DNA of 64,000 nt from Strix aluco. Its lineage: Eukaryota; Chordata; Aves; Strigiformes; Strigidae. Below, in pieces: positions 38,901 to 51,600 of this stretch. Where the stretch lies: NCBI RefSeq assembly GCF_031877795.1, contig NC_133933.1:27352529-27416528 (forward strand), in the 5' to 3' direction. The notes beneath the pieces are model-generated. The model ran no database searches. It was not told the DNA's origin and saw only the letters and a program-made list of their open reading frames with translations. The translations under genes and the position numbers were made by a program. Numbering within the stretch: the stretch's first letter is position 1; every line of letters starts with the position of its first letter.

Positions 38901-41900
38901 CTTCTTGACTATAAGAAACTAAAAGATAAAATCTTTAACGGAGAATTTATCATAACCTGTCTTTACCTTTGCCCACAAGTTCCTTTGCAAGCAATGAAGA
39001 AGCCATAGCAATACACTCTAACAACAGTGAATGTCTTCTTTGATTATATAAATAAATAAAACAAGACAGGCATATGAAACAAGATCACTCCATCAGTTTG
39101 TGGTGTTCCCATAAAAGGGATGGAAAAGACAAACATTTATAGGCAGGGAAGTTTTCCCCCCTGTAATGGCCACAATAAATATGTGTGGTGGAGAAAAATA
39201 AATGTGAGGAGAAGACATGCACACCTGATGTTGAAGAAAAGCCTGTTCATGCTTAATACATTGGAGAAATTGTTCAAGAGCTGCTCATCCATGTTAAAAA
39301 ATATTACCCCTGTAATCCTGCCAAGGACAGTGAGACCTATTGTAGTTGACTGAATAAGTACTGGTCATTCAAGTTAAAGTGTCATAGGGGCAGCTGTAAT
39401 TTATACACCCAATTTTTCTAACACATCCAAAACATTCTTTTTAAGAAACAGGCCAGATTCTTGGACCACATAAATTGGTACAGCTAATTAAAGCCAGTGG
39501 CTCCATTCCAGGTTTTCTGAGCTTTATCTCTTGCCTACCATGCATCACTTTGCCTATTTGCACAAGTTGTTCACTTTTAGTCTTGGCTGAGATCTTGTGT
39601 ATTTCTATCTGCCAATTTCAACAATTATGATTTAATTTTGAATAAGACTTGATTAAAAAAGTACTAGTCTAAACTTATATGAAAAGCTGAAATGCATAGG
39701 AGGGTCACCAAGGGCAGGACAGAGCCCTTAGTCTGTGCAGGACTTATTCTGATTAGACAAGCTTTATGCCAATCACCATCATTGTCAGAAATTATTTTGC
39801 AGGTCAGGAACCAACTTAGAAAGCAGATTGACCATATGGATGTGAACCTAATGGATTTGTATTTTAATAAACAGGGCAGGCTGACGTAAAAACAAACTTC
39901 TTTCTACAGTGCAAAGAGATCTCATGCTGAAGTATCTCATGCCAGCTCAGCAGCTCACAGGGCTCAGAAAAAAGAGGAGTCATAAAAAATACACGTTGGG
40001 GTGCAGGGGAGGAGGAAGGGAGATTCTGGCTGAAAAAGCATCAAGCCAAGAGCCAGCATATCAGGTGCATACCAGTACATTCACAAGAGTTGTGCAGGAG
40101 GGCTATGCCCAGTATCAGTGGGTCTCAGCTGTAAAACCTCCCTGTCTAGGACTGTGGATGGAAAGTGGGTGACTTTGCTTTTGCCTGCTCTCTACAGGAA
40201 GGCTGTCTCTGACAGTCTCATTCCAGTTAGTTACAGCCCTGAAAGCTATCAGATTAAGAAAGCAGCACCAGAGCCTTTCTGCTACTCACCTACGCACTCT
40301 GCGTACCAGCACCTAACCCTGTATTATGAATCATCTGCACTGTAACAGCAATGGCAGTTTAAATGGTCCCTGTTTCCAACTGCTTTCTCCCGTGCCAAAA
40401 ATTACTTCTGCCTCACTTAAGCCTATCCAACTATTCTGTGTGGTCACACTGTAAACGAGATCAAGAAAAGGATACACTTTTAAAAACAAAATCTTTTAAC
40501 TTGGTTATTTGTTGTTTCCACAAAGCAGAAGGTAGAATCAGTTCAGACAAGAAGGCAGTAACTTATACTGGGAGGGTAGTAAGTGACACAAGAGGACTAA
40601 AAGGTCTCTTTATCACCAAAAAAAGTATAGCCTGGATCCAGAATTAAGACTTTGTGGCCTGGACTTGTTTGCAGAGGCTTGTGTCTGTAGTTGAGCTGAT
40701 ATAGAATGCAGTCTGGAAACTCAGAGAAAGCGGCTGAGTTATGTTGAATAATTAGAGAAGAATTAGAATGGAGGGGGGGAAATCAATATTAAGTGATAGT
40801 TTCCCCATAGAAAGGACCTCATTCAGTTTTCACTCTTTCACCTTTTAGACCAACTCCTATACAATAAGTCATGGGACTTGCATGTAAACATTAATAACCT
40901 TCTGCCTGGCATCTCAGCTAGCAGAGTAAAGCCAAGTACCAGCCTTGGCTTCTGCCACTGAGCAAGAACCTAAGAAGTACCTGCCACCTGCACCTACCCT
41001 GGACCAGGGAGAGTAAGGTATAGGTCTGTCAGATGTGAGAGAGATGCAAGAGCTAATCAAGTCAAGTAATACCTCCCTCCTTCAGTTTCTGAAGGTTAGA
41101 GGTGGAAATGTTCAGAATTTGGCCTTTGTGCCCTTTTGTTGTCTTCTCTCTTAACTTGTTTAGGTCCCTTTCCTTTTAAGACCAGTCTCCAAAGACTCCA
41201 GCAGAAAGAAAAGGGTGCTTCTGCTCTCATGATCACCAGTTCCTTTTCTGTAATAGAAAAGTGTTAATTCATAAAAGATCAATTCCATACAGAAAGTGGG
41301 GAGACACAGTTTACTTCCCATACTTTTCCAATCAAATAAATGTGAGTGCATCCACTTATCTAGTCAGCCAAACACAGGAAGTTTCCAGAACCTATATAAC
41401 TGTTAGTAATGACAAAAAGGTTTCACATTATCTACCTCATCCACATTTCCTCAGAGATCAATATAGCTGAGCACGTCTTCTGCATACTTCCTTGAGGAGA
41501 CAAATATAAAACTTAGTTGCATCAAATGTATTTAGAAACCAGTTTTTAAATAGAAAAAAAGGGGAAAAAATCTAAAAGAATATCAATACAATGTTAGAAT
41601 TACATTATTTGAAACAAGGATGAATGGGACAGCGCAAAGTCAAAAGGATTTACTCAGCAACTTTCCAGAGGTGATAAATGATCTTTGTTAAAACATGGTC
41701 GGCACAATGCATTTTACTAACATGCAAAGTGTTTCAATTTGGTAATTTCAAAATGCCGCAACACTGAAATTCCTCAGATGGCTTTGCAGTGAGGGGAGGG
41801 AATATTAACACATATGGGATTTACTTTGTGAACTTCAGGCAAGTTCTAGCCTCTTGAAAAGCCATAGTTATTTGACAGATTTGGACTTTCAGTGGTTTGC

Positions 41901-42100
41901 AGCAAGCACAGTAGGATTTCTGCCAATATCCTGCAAAGTGGTTTGGTGAAGGTTTAGGACTGAAACTTCTGCAGCCTCCATTTAAAAGCCCTTTTTGACC
42001 CTGGGCAAAGTTCTTTGTGGGAGACGAACAGATCTCAAAAGTACAAATGGATTTGGAGGCCTCAGGTGCGATTCCTCTCCCTGGAAATTTATCCCTTCTT
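35931..42100. other. Long non-coding AT-rich stretch
   Basis: No exon or RNA gene is supported. The longest open frame is 134 codons on the minus strand (35944-36348) and has no recognisable domain. A purine-rich G/A tract lies at 38484-38511. Several frames at 39.7-40.6 kb cluster on the + strand but show no splice-linked coding pattern. Confidence 0.55.
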
Positions 42101-42195
42101 TCCCAGGTTTCAGTTTTCCCCTCTGCACACAGGGATTGTAGCCCATCCCTACCATACAAGGGTACTGTGAGCTAGTTAATACCTGTGATTTATTA
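42101..42195 (+). repeat. MIR/CORE-SINE relict
   Basis: In sense orientation the text follows the MIR 3' half: TTTCCCAGGTTTCAGTTTTC (42099-42118), CCCTCTGCACACAGGGATTG, CATCCCTACCATACAAGGGT and ACTGTGAGCTAGTTAATACC (42164-42183). The corresponding MIR words are CTCAGTTTCCTCATCTGTAA, AATGGGGATAAT, ACCTACCTCATAGGGT and GTGAGGATTAAATGAGTTAA. Order and spacing agree but divergence is high. Confidence 0.45.
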
Positions 42196-45100
42196 TAGTA
42201 GCACTGCAGATACTGCTTTTAGTTTCTGTGCAGTCCTGTGCTTTCATACCTATGAAGTGGTGATAGTTTCTCTTTTTCCTGCCCCATATATAATATGATT
42301 CTTGGGCCTATATTCTTTGACTGGTTTCAAGGCTATCGTAATAACATTCATTTGCATTATCAAGTGTCTTTGTAGTCTTGCAGCGTTCAGTCCCTATTGG
42401 AGCATTTAAAAGGTGTGATACACAGGAAGCATTTCCAGGTAATTTTTGCCTTTAGAAGCTAGGTTCATCTGCTACATCCTCCATCAGACACAGTTCAGTT
42501 CCGTTTTGGCTAAGCAGAGAGTTTGGTATATACTAAAGTATGTAGGACAGCAAGAAAGCCTGACCCAGAGAGGCACCAAAACTATGCCATGACATGTGCT
42601 TTGTTTTTCTTACAAGTAAGCACATGAAGTTGAGCCATTGAAAAAAACCCTTGATCATTCTTCACAGTTCACAAAAATACTGTGAAAATTTTGAAGAATC
42701 CTCATTGTTCTATGCAAAGCAAGCAACTAGCTCCCACCACCATCACTTTTCAGTATTAGTCCTAGCCAGCTTACATTTGTCTGAGAAAGGTCATTCTGGT
42801 ATTAGTGTTCATGTTGGCAACATCTTGACCCTAGGATCTATGTGACCGCCACCACATTCAAACCCAGGGCAGCACCCAAGCCAATCTGCAGGATCCTACC
42901 TCTGTATTTCACAGGCCACCAGTGAGCCTTCATATTTTTTTCACTTGCTAGTTTTAATTTTGTTCAGGTGGATGAACAATTTAATTTTTGGACTCAGGTG
43001 AGCACTTTGTGATTCCAATTTTGAAGTTGCATTGTGAAGGAAGATTTCTAAATGTACCCCATGATTGGATTAGAAATAGTACTTTTAAACTTAAAGATGT
43101 ATTTTGAAACCATTACTGGTACTGACTTCCATGGACTTTGTTGTGGTGTAAGATATTACCCAGCATAGTAGAACTTGGGCCAGAGTTACTAAGGTCATGA
43201 GTTCATCTTGTCTACTCAGGCTGTTGCACATCCATTCCTCCAAAGTCATGAGTATCTGTGCACATAAAGGGGAGTAGTGAGAACCTTAACTGTCCCTTTT
43301 TTTTTTGTCCAGTGGATGAAACAGGCCACCAGGAACATATTCTCCTTTTATTGGACTCTACATGAGAGCACTAGGGTTATAAGGTCAAATGGGAGATACC
43401 AAACAACTGGGTGCCAACATTCTCATCATACCTGCTACAAGAGATCTGTGCGGTGTGGTGCGAGCCAGCCCCTCTCTGTACTCCTGTCTCTGCTGTCCAC
43501 TGTGGTGCTGCTAGCCACATCCAAGATCTGGAAAAGGAGAAAGCCCAGAGAGGATGTTGCTTCAGGCTCCTCCTGCACTGGGCAATATTTCCCTCTCTGA
43601 ACCACATGTGGACTCAATTAGTGTCTCCTGGAAAAAAGTGAATGAAAGAAAGCATTATGGTGGGATAAAAGAACTCAGTAATTTATCAGGAATAGGAGAA
43701 GGAAGCCCAGTGCCCCAAGTACTATCATGAGCTGCAGGCTCTACCACTAGATGAACTGTTCCATATTCATGCCCCTGCAAAAGAGCAGATCACGTGAAAA
43801 ACAGGGATTAATAAGGGAAATTATTTATAAGACAGAGTCACCTGAAATTCCCCTTAAGCTCTTGTCCTGCAATGTTTAGTGCTACTGTGAACTTGTTCTG
43901 CTATTGGCCTCACAAGAGGCTCAAGCTGTATCACATATCACTGAAAGAGTCTTCTGAGTTATAATAATTCCTTTCTTAAGAACCTCCTGAAGCAGTTACA
44001 AGCCCAAGCTATGCTCTAATGAGAGAAACCCTTCAGGAATTAAATATCGTTTTAAGTAAGAAATAAGACCAGGAGCCATTTCTTGAAGTCATCTTCTAAC
44101 CAGTGTGTTTGGTGGGGTTCGGATTTTCATGCTATTCTATATTTTCTCTATTTATAACCACTGAATTGTAAATATTGACATTCCCAAGTGGTACAAAAAA
44201 AGTTACACGTAATCAAAATAGTAAAACACCTTAAGCCCAAATCCTTTAAATCTCTACAGCCTTAGGTCACCCCCACCACCTGCCAACCCACACAACATTG
44301 CAGAGCATCCACAGATCTGTTCTAGTTATACAGTTACCAGTCTGGTTTCCTGAAAAGGGAAGGAAGATACCTTCTCAATAGAGCACCAAAGTAGGAACAA
44401 ACAGCACCAAAACTGTGCATCAGAGGGCTCTCAAAACACATTTCATTAAAACTTCATTTGAATGACAAATTCACATTAGGGCAAAAGAAGGCTTGGAGTT
44501 TCTCCACGGTGCTCAAGAGAAAGTTCAGGAGCTACTGTTGTCCATCAACTGCCCTGACCTCTCTGTTTGTAATATGTAAATGGAAAGGAAATCATAGCAG
44601 GTTTGTTTCATATCTTGAACTTGTAACTACCGAGGGCAGGTATAAAATGAAAGTGGGAGTGCTTTATAGCCTCTGAAATAAATAAATTACTTGCAATAAC
44701 AGGTGCAGGAACATGGATCTTTCAGAACGCAATGTGTCATTCTTCAAGCTACAAAACATGTGGCCTCTTTATATTTATGGATGCCCTACAGTTTATGATA
44801 ATGGAGTGATGAGTTAGAAGACTAAAAGATTGTCCATTAACAGAAGAAAGTAATTTTTTTTAGTTATACTGCCTTTGCCTTCATGTCATGGTACGAAAAT
44901 AATCAATAACATGATTTTTATTTATCAGAGTAAATGCATGGGTTTTAAAATATATTTCAGAAAGAAAAAAATAGATTTATTTCCTGGATCTTAGGAAGTG
45001 AGTTTCAGTAAAGCCAAAATTAATTTTTGGACCCATTTCCACCCCTCTCTGTGTTTTATTTTGATTTTTACAGTTTAAATGTGTTTTACTCCAGGAATAA

Positions 45101-48100
45101 TCCTGTTTTAGACTGTAAACAACGGAGAGGAAACTGACTCCTTATCTTATTTGTACAACATCCAGCACTACTGTAATAAAAATATTTAGTAATGGTAGCA
45201 TGATTCTCAGGAACACTCATGCAGTACAGAACTTTTCAATAAAGAGCAAAATATTAAATGTGAAACTTTTTAATCAACTTTGACTTGTCAAAGCAAAAAC
45301 CCTTCATGAAAAGTGAATATTGATTACATTCTCATTTACAGAATATGTTTGAAATGTTTCAGAACTGATAGGTATCATGTTTTTGCTGTGGATTTTCATT
45401 TCACAGTGTATGAATTCATCAGTTAAAAAGAACTGAAAAAGAAAGAAAAAGTTTAAAAATAATTTAGAATTACCTAAATGAAACTGTATCACCTGACCAA
45501 CATTTTTTGGAGGGATGGGGGGGTGTCAGTTTGAGAAATCACTCTTAATTTTTAACTTTTTTCTCACAGATCTAGAGGGAGATAATGTTAAATATTTCAT
45601 AATAAACAGAAAAAATATTTCTTCCTAAGCTGCATATATGCAGCATGAAGAACTGTAGCAAAATGAAGTCTCAGTTGAAGTAAGCATACAATATATTGAT
45701 TTTTAAATCTTTTGATTCTTTTCTTTCTTTTAGGGGAATGCACTGTTAAGCTTAGTTAAAAGGCAGAGAGGCAAACTAAGTCCTGGGTTGTCTTTAATGC
45801 AGCTTTCTGAGGATGGCTTTATAAAACCAGAAAGCCATTTTAAAGTGATTTGCAAGAAGGGTATATACACCTCTACAGAGAAACCTTCGTTTGGGTCATC
45901 TGGATTTCTCTCTTTTCCCTGGAAGCAGCTAGTCAAAACTGTCTGTATGCAACAGAAAGATAAAAATTTCAATTAGGTTGAGTGCTGTCATAAGCAGACT
46001 ACATGAGAAGGCTTGAGATAATATGCATTACATATTGATGTCTATCAGCCCTGAGAACATAGCCATGTTTTATTCCATGCCCCTTTTGTAGGTTTGGCAG
46101 CAGTGGCACCCAATAAAGGCCTAATCATATTAATTTATGCCCCTATCAATTATGCATTCAGATTCCCTCGATAGCTTGTCAGTTTTTATTCACTATTTTC
46201 TGAAAAATACGCCTATTACAGTTACTGAGCAAATAGGAGGACTGTCAGAAACTGAGATTTAAAGAATATTACTTAAAAGGGGTGGGTTTCTTTAATTTAT
46301 AAATCTTGTATTATATGTCATGCATTTGTTAGTTTTAAAAGAGGTGACAGTGCAGGGACAGATGTCACATTAAGGACTTTCTGAAGACGAGGGGAGAAGT
46401 CTCCTTAAGAAAGCTCTGTGATTTATTCAACTTTTCTTGAAAGCAAAGGTTTCTGTGGTCTGTAAGATGTAGTAAAAATGTATCAGCTTTGTTAGTTTAA
46501 TATGAATTTGATTTTGTGTCTCTCAGATGATGTGTATCAATGAAGTACTTAACAAAAGTATTTTCAGCTTGTAAACTGGTCTCTTTTCTGGTATGGGAAA
46601 CAGTTTTATATCCAGCAATATGTTGGTGTCTCAAACTGCATTCTAGATTCAGTGCCCATCTTACAGTCATCATAAGCAGTAAGAGACAGATAAATAGACG
46701 TAGTGTGTGAAGTACACAAATTGCCCCATTCAGTAACCTCTACCAAGGAGCTGTGGAGTGGTCTGCACTAGCAACTTAAAAATAATCTTGGTATCGATGT
46801 GGGATGTGAGGTAAGTCCAGCCTACCTTCTTCATATGCACTATACCGTTTTAATGTGCCTGTAAGAGCGCTTTGTTTAGAAGTGCTCTTTGGAGGCAAAT
46901 CTCCCAGATTTCTCCACCTACCACTCTTTGGTTCACATTGCTGGGCAGGCTTGGAGATGAACGTCAGGACTCCTTTCTGTGGGACTAACCTGGGCAATGC
47001 AAGCCACAGGACAGGGAAACATTTTCCAACCAGAAATGGGCATTCAGAACAGGACAATGTAGAGCTGGTCTGGAGACAGGGCAGACTATTAGTCCTGACC
47101 TGTCAAACCAGTAAAAAGGACTGAGTTTATCCGTAAAAGGTCCTATCCAGATCAAAATCCACTCAAAGATAGGCCACTCAGCTGGTTTACTACAATGCCA
47201 GATGAAATATATCTAATGAAAAAAGCAGATCTCAGCACTAATTGTCCAAATCCTCATTTCTTGATATTTGAAACCTGCTGTTGTTTCACCTGCTCCCTGC
47301 CACTGACCACTGCTCAAGAGAAGTCTCTCTTTCTCCACCCTCTGGCTTCATCTCCCTCACTCCATGAACATCCACTTCAACTTCTTCTCCTCTTCCTCAT
47401 TCACTTCCAGCCTCACCCTCCTACTTCTAGAGCAGTTAACCTGATTTCACATCCTATTATACTACTCTTTAAGCTGCCACACTTCCCCTCACCCTTCTTT
47501 TAAGAGTGCATTTTTTCAATAAGGCCCCAAGTGTGGAAAAATACTGTAGAGAAAGAAAAAAAAAAAAAAAAGGGAGGGAAACTTCAGAAGTGCTAACGCC
47601 GATGTATTATCTTATCTGATATTCTGTGTGTTGGATTTTGCCTCTCTCTGGGTGAGCCCAGGACTCCATTCCTTCTGTTGTAAATTGGCTTTAAGGATTT
47701 AAGGACATTGGTGGCAGGCCCAGAGTCTCCAGCAGAGGTCTGGGGCCTCTCAATTCTGTCCTTATTGCAGATTAGTTCAATGTAGTCAGTGTACAATGGG
47801 CTCTCTACCCAGACTTTACTGGGGCCCTTCTCTTTCACAAGGGTTTCCAACCCATCTCTTTCCATACCAGGACTTCTTGTCCCCCGCTGGAAAGTTCAGC
47901 AGGATAAGCATCATCCTTTTTTTGCTTGATCCAGTCCTGGGCAGCCCTCAGAGCACCTCGTGCTGTTACAGAGAAGGCGTCTCCCTTTCCTGACAGGAGA
48001 GGAAGGTCTGAATGAAGAGGATCTCTTTTGACACTCATGTTTTCACATTATATAGGAAATGGAAACAAACCCTCAGGTCTCACCTTGTTAAAGTCCTCCC

Positions 48101-48504
48101 TAGCTTCAATACAGGCAAGTAACTGAGGCCTGCAGTTTTTGTTTTCTTCACCCTCTCCTGAACACGTGTTGCTTTCAGCTCTGCCCAACCACTTAAATAA
48201 TTAATGAAGACTGAACTCTTGCCTGTTAAACAAACTTGTTCTTCCTCCCCTACAAATTCACCCATCCTTGCAAAGTACTTTGACTTTACAGTGGGTTGTA
48301 CCTTCCTTTTCCTCTGGCTCTTTGAAGATTTTGCTCTTTGTTCAGCAAAGTTCCCCAGTTCCAGGAACATGTACCACATTACCTAAATCATCCTGGTGTT
48401 TATTTTAGCCTGACGGTGTTAATGAGGCTTAGCTATGTTACAGTATATAAAATCTTTGTAGTATCTTAAATATACTGTATCTTAAAAGATCCCCTTTGGG
48501 TATG
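42196..48504. other. Long non-coding AT-rich stretch
   Basis: No exon or RNA gene is supported. Overlapping frames at 43277-43641 on both strands are mutual shadows; none has a domain. An A16 run lies at 47556-47571. A pyrimidine-rich stretch (47320-47510) carries a leucine/serine/proline-rich 102-codon frame that reflects base composition only. A motif at 43121-43140 may be a relict of an old amniote repeat. Confidence 0.55.
47556..47571. repeat. Poly-A run (A16)
   Basis: A16 follows AGAGAAAG and precedes GGGAGGGAAA. No retroposed gene copy is recognised upstream. Confidence 0.95.
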
Positions 48505-48625
48505 TATTATCCAAATCATATAAATGGAGAAGTAAAAACAAATGTTTAGGGATTTGCCTAAGGCCGTGCAATAAGTCAACGTCAGAGCCAAGAGTCAAAC
48601 CCAATTTGTGGTGAGTCAGCCCACG
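48505..48625 (-). repeat. MIR/CORE-SINE relict
   Basis: On the + strand this follows the reverse complement of MIR: GATTTGCCTAAGGCCGTGCA (48551-48570), ATAAGTCAACGTCAGAGCCA (48571-48590) and AGAGTCAAACCCA (48591-48603). The matching MIR words are ACTTGCCCAAGGTCACACAG, TAGTAAGTGGCAGAGCC and GGGATTCGAACCCAG. Upstream, TAAATGGAGAAGTAAAAAC corresponds to the diverged CATTTTACAGATGAGGAAAC segment. Several adjacent signposts in the right order make chance unlikely, but the copy is old. Confidence 0.6.
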
Positions 48626-51600
48626 CTGGCATGATTTGGTGTGTTCCTACTATGGAAATCAGCCTGTTCATTGCGCGTAGTATTCATTTCAATCATTTCA
48701 TAAACTGGCTCTAGCAGTTGCCTTCCCTTTAATAACAACTTTCCCAGAAATACTTTTGTTTATCTAACTCCATATACTTCCTACACACCTACATAGGGAA
48801 TAGCATGTGGAATCTGCAGCTTGCATAGTTGCTGTTTTTCCTTGTGTTTTGGGTTCTTTTTCTCAAAAAGGCCAGAAATTAAGCAGAAGTAGAGGGGACT
48901 GTATTCCTAAAGTGCTGGGAAGAGTTCCTGTGCCTGCCCTTGAAATTAAAAAGTATCTGCACAACCATTTATTTTGTGGGGTTGAATGGTAGTTCACGCT
49001 CCGTAATTTTCCTTTCTCTACTTTTTAAGGATTCAGCAAGACTCTTAGGGAAGGGAGAGAAACATACAGGCAACAAATATGTTTGAGAACATTTATGCTG
49101 GGAGTAGGTAATCCAAAAAATGATGAAATAGTAAAGTGACAAGACCTGGCCTGAACATCTAAAACTTTGATGATGTTTGGCAGGGAAAATTAGACCAATT
49201 AAAGGGTGCCTCTGGGAAGCTTTACCTTACATGACCAGAACTTCTACACAACATCTTGGTGCACTTGGCGCTTTTACAGGGATAATACTCAAGTGAATAT
49301 GAATGGTTTTGCCAGTGTGTTAGTCATCTGCAGGATTTTAGTCTGTGCTTGGTTTGGATGCGTTTCTGTATCACCTTTTTTTTCCTGAGATCTTGTGGTA
49401 ACGCACGGTTTAGCCTGACCCTCTGCTATTGTCTCAGTTCCCCTTTCACAGTATTTTGAGGTATTAGTGGAGTGAAGGATTCTCTCTTCTACACTTGCTT
49501 TCTCAAACTTCCCCATTTAAAACTGAAGTGCCTGGGGGCTATTGATTGGTGTTTAATAACAGTCTACAAAAACAACTTTCTCTTCATCGTCACACTAGAT
49601 TTTTATACCTTAGTATTTATGGCTCTTAAGTGTTTCCCTTCACCAGCAGACATAGGATTCTAGAATAGCACCCACAAAAAAGGTACATCTTTTAAACTCC
49701 AGAGTCAAAGGCAAAGAAAAGCACTATTGGATTGTACTGAGATATTTTTTCCCTCTTCCTAGAAAACAGTGCAAATCCAACCAGTAGCATAAAAAGACCT
49801 AGAAAAAGTAGAAATGTAGTCAAATAATAAATGAATGAATCTGTTTGGAAAGTGAAGCTGATAATACTGTACTTGGGAGACAAAGACAAAACACAGCTCT
49901 TGGGCGTGAAAAAGAAACACAGAGACCTCTTCAGACAGCCTCTTTTTACTGTGAGCACTAATCCGTACTGGGGAATGGAGCTTATGTGAGAGGCATCTGA
50001 CATGGTGAGAAAGCAAAGCAATAGCGCCTCTGTGTATGATTTTAGAGAGTCAAGAGATATTTTTCTTCTTTTTTAATACATGTCATCACCTAAATGGTTC
50101 AGGCACGAGGCACTGGTAAAATCAGAGATACTAATGTGTGATACTGCAGTAATTGATCATTTTGACCTGCTTTAAGCTCATACCTTAAGGAGAAAAGCAT
50201 TTGGAGGGGTTTAGAGACTACAAACTTCAGGCTGGAAACATAGTTCATCTTTGTTTCTGGCACCTCCTCGCATGCTGGCAGCCAGCTCTTTATCCACAGG
50301 ACTTTTGTTTTTAGGTGATCATATAAGTGCCTGACAGGCAGAGTCATCAATATACTTTCAATTGAATACTCTTCTATTGCAAAACAGTGTTTTGTAAAAA
50401 TGGAGATGCCGATGAAAAGATCTATTTCTTTTCCACTTTCCATCCCTTTGAGAAATAAAAGTAATAATTAAAAAAAAGGGGGGGGCAGAGGGGAATGGGA
50501 GTTCCTCCCAAGAGGTTTTGTCTGACAGGAAAGAATACACACAGGTACTGTCATGTTCTAGTATTGTCTTAATTGTTAATTTTATACAGTTGTTTTAGGG
50601 GCCATCACTTCAAACCTGAATTACTTGAGGGGAATACTCACAATAACAATTCACAGAGAGAAAAATTAAAAGAACTGATTAGAAGTATGAAGGAAGTTAG
50701 CTGTTTGGAGAATCTGAGAAGTCTAAATATTTTCCAGAATAAAAGTAATTAAAGAATACTTGGTAAGAATCTACAAGTATCAGAAAACTTGAATCCCCAA
50801 AGGTTTAAAAAATAACACAGCTTGGTGTCAAGGTAACAAAATATGTTAAATTAGAGGGCCTCATAGAAGTTTACATTTCCTGAAACTCAACCTGAAATGT
50901 ACTTCAACAGTGAGATTGTTTCAAATATGAAATAATTTTCTAAAAACAATTGGAGAAACTATATGGATTTCACTTCTAAGAAAGGAAGTAGACTACCAGA
51001 ATGAAGTATATTAAAGTTGGTGAATGTATTATTCCTCATCTTCACACATTGACCTTGTTTCTGTGTTCAGAAACCATATATAGAGTTGTTGAGTTGGTCA
51101 ATAAACTAATCCAGCCATCAATAAAGCACACCTTCTTGTTTATTAATATGTGATTAAAAATGTATATGATAAAAAGATATTGACTGAGCAGAGTTTGGGT
51201 GACAAGAACAATTATAGCTTCAAGACTAATCAGTACATGAGCTGTTTAACCCAGTGAAAGTCAATAGCCTATTTCTGAACAATTACACTTTTTGTTTTAA
51301 ATAAAGTATTTGGATTTTGCTAGTGCTCTCGTTTTCTCTTCATGATTTAGATGTGTACACTGAAGCAGAAAGAAACAGCCACAAAATAAATCACTGAATA
51401 TAATTCCACTTTATGGTCCTTGTATGATAAAGTTGTAAATAAGCAGCAAATAGGATTTGTTTTAAATGTAACTTGCTAGTCACAAATAAATTAAACTCAG
51501 AATAAATATGTCTCTTTTCAGTTGTATTACTAGTTGTACAGGTCTTAATCATATTTCTACAGTGCCCTAATTTACTTCTATACTTCTGTTGTTATTTTAA

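Noticed and set aside
49414-49468. Possible sense MIR relict (ACCCTCTGC...CTCAGTTCCCCTTTC)
   Set aside because: A single short match that could be chance.
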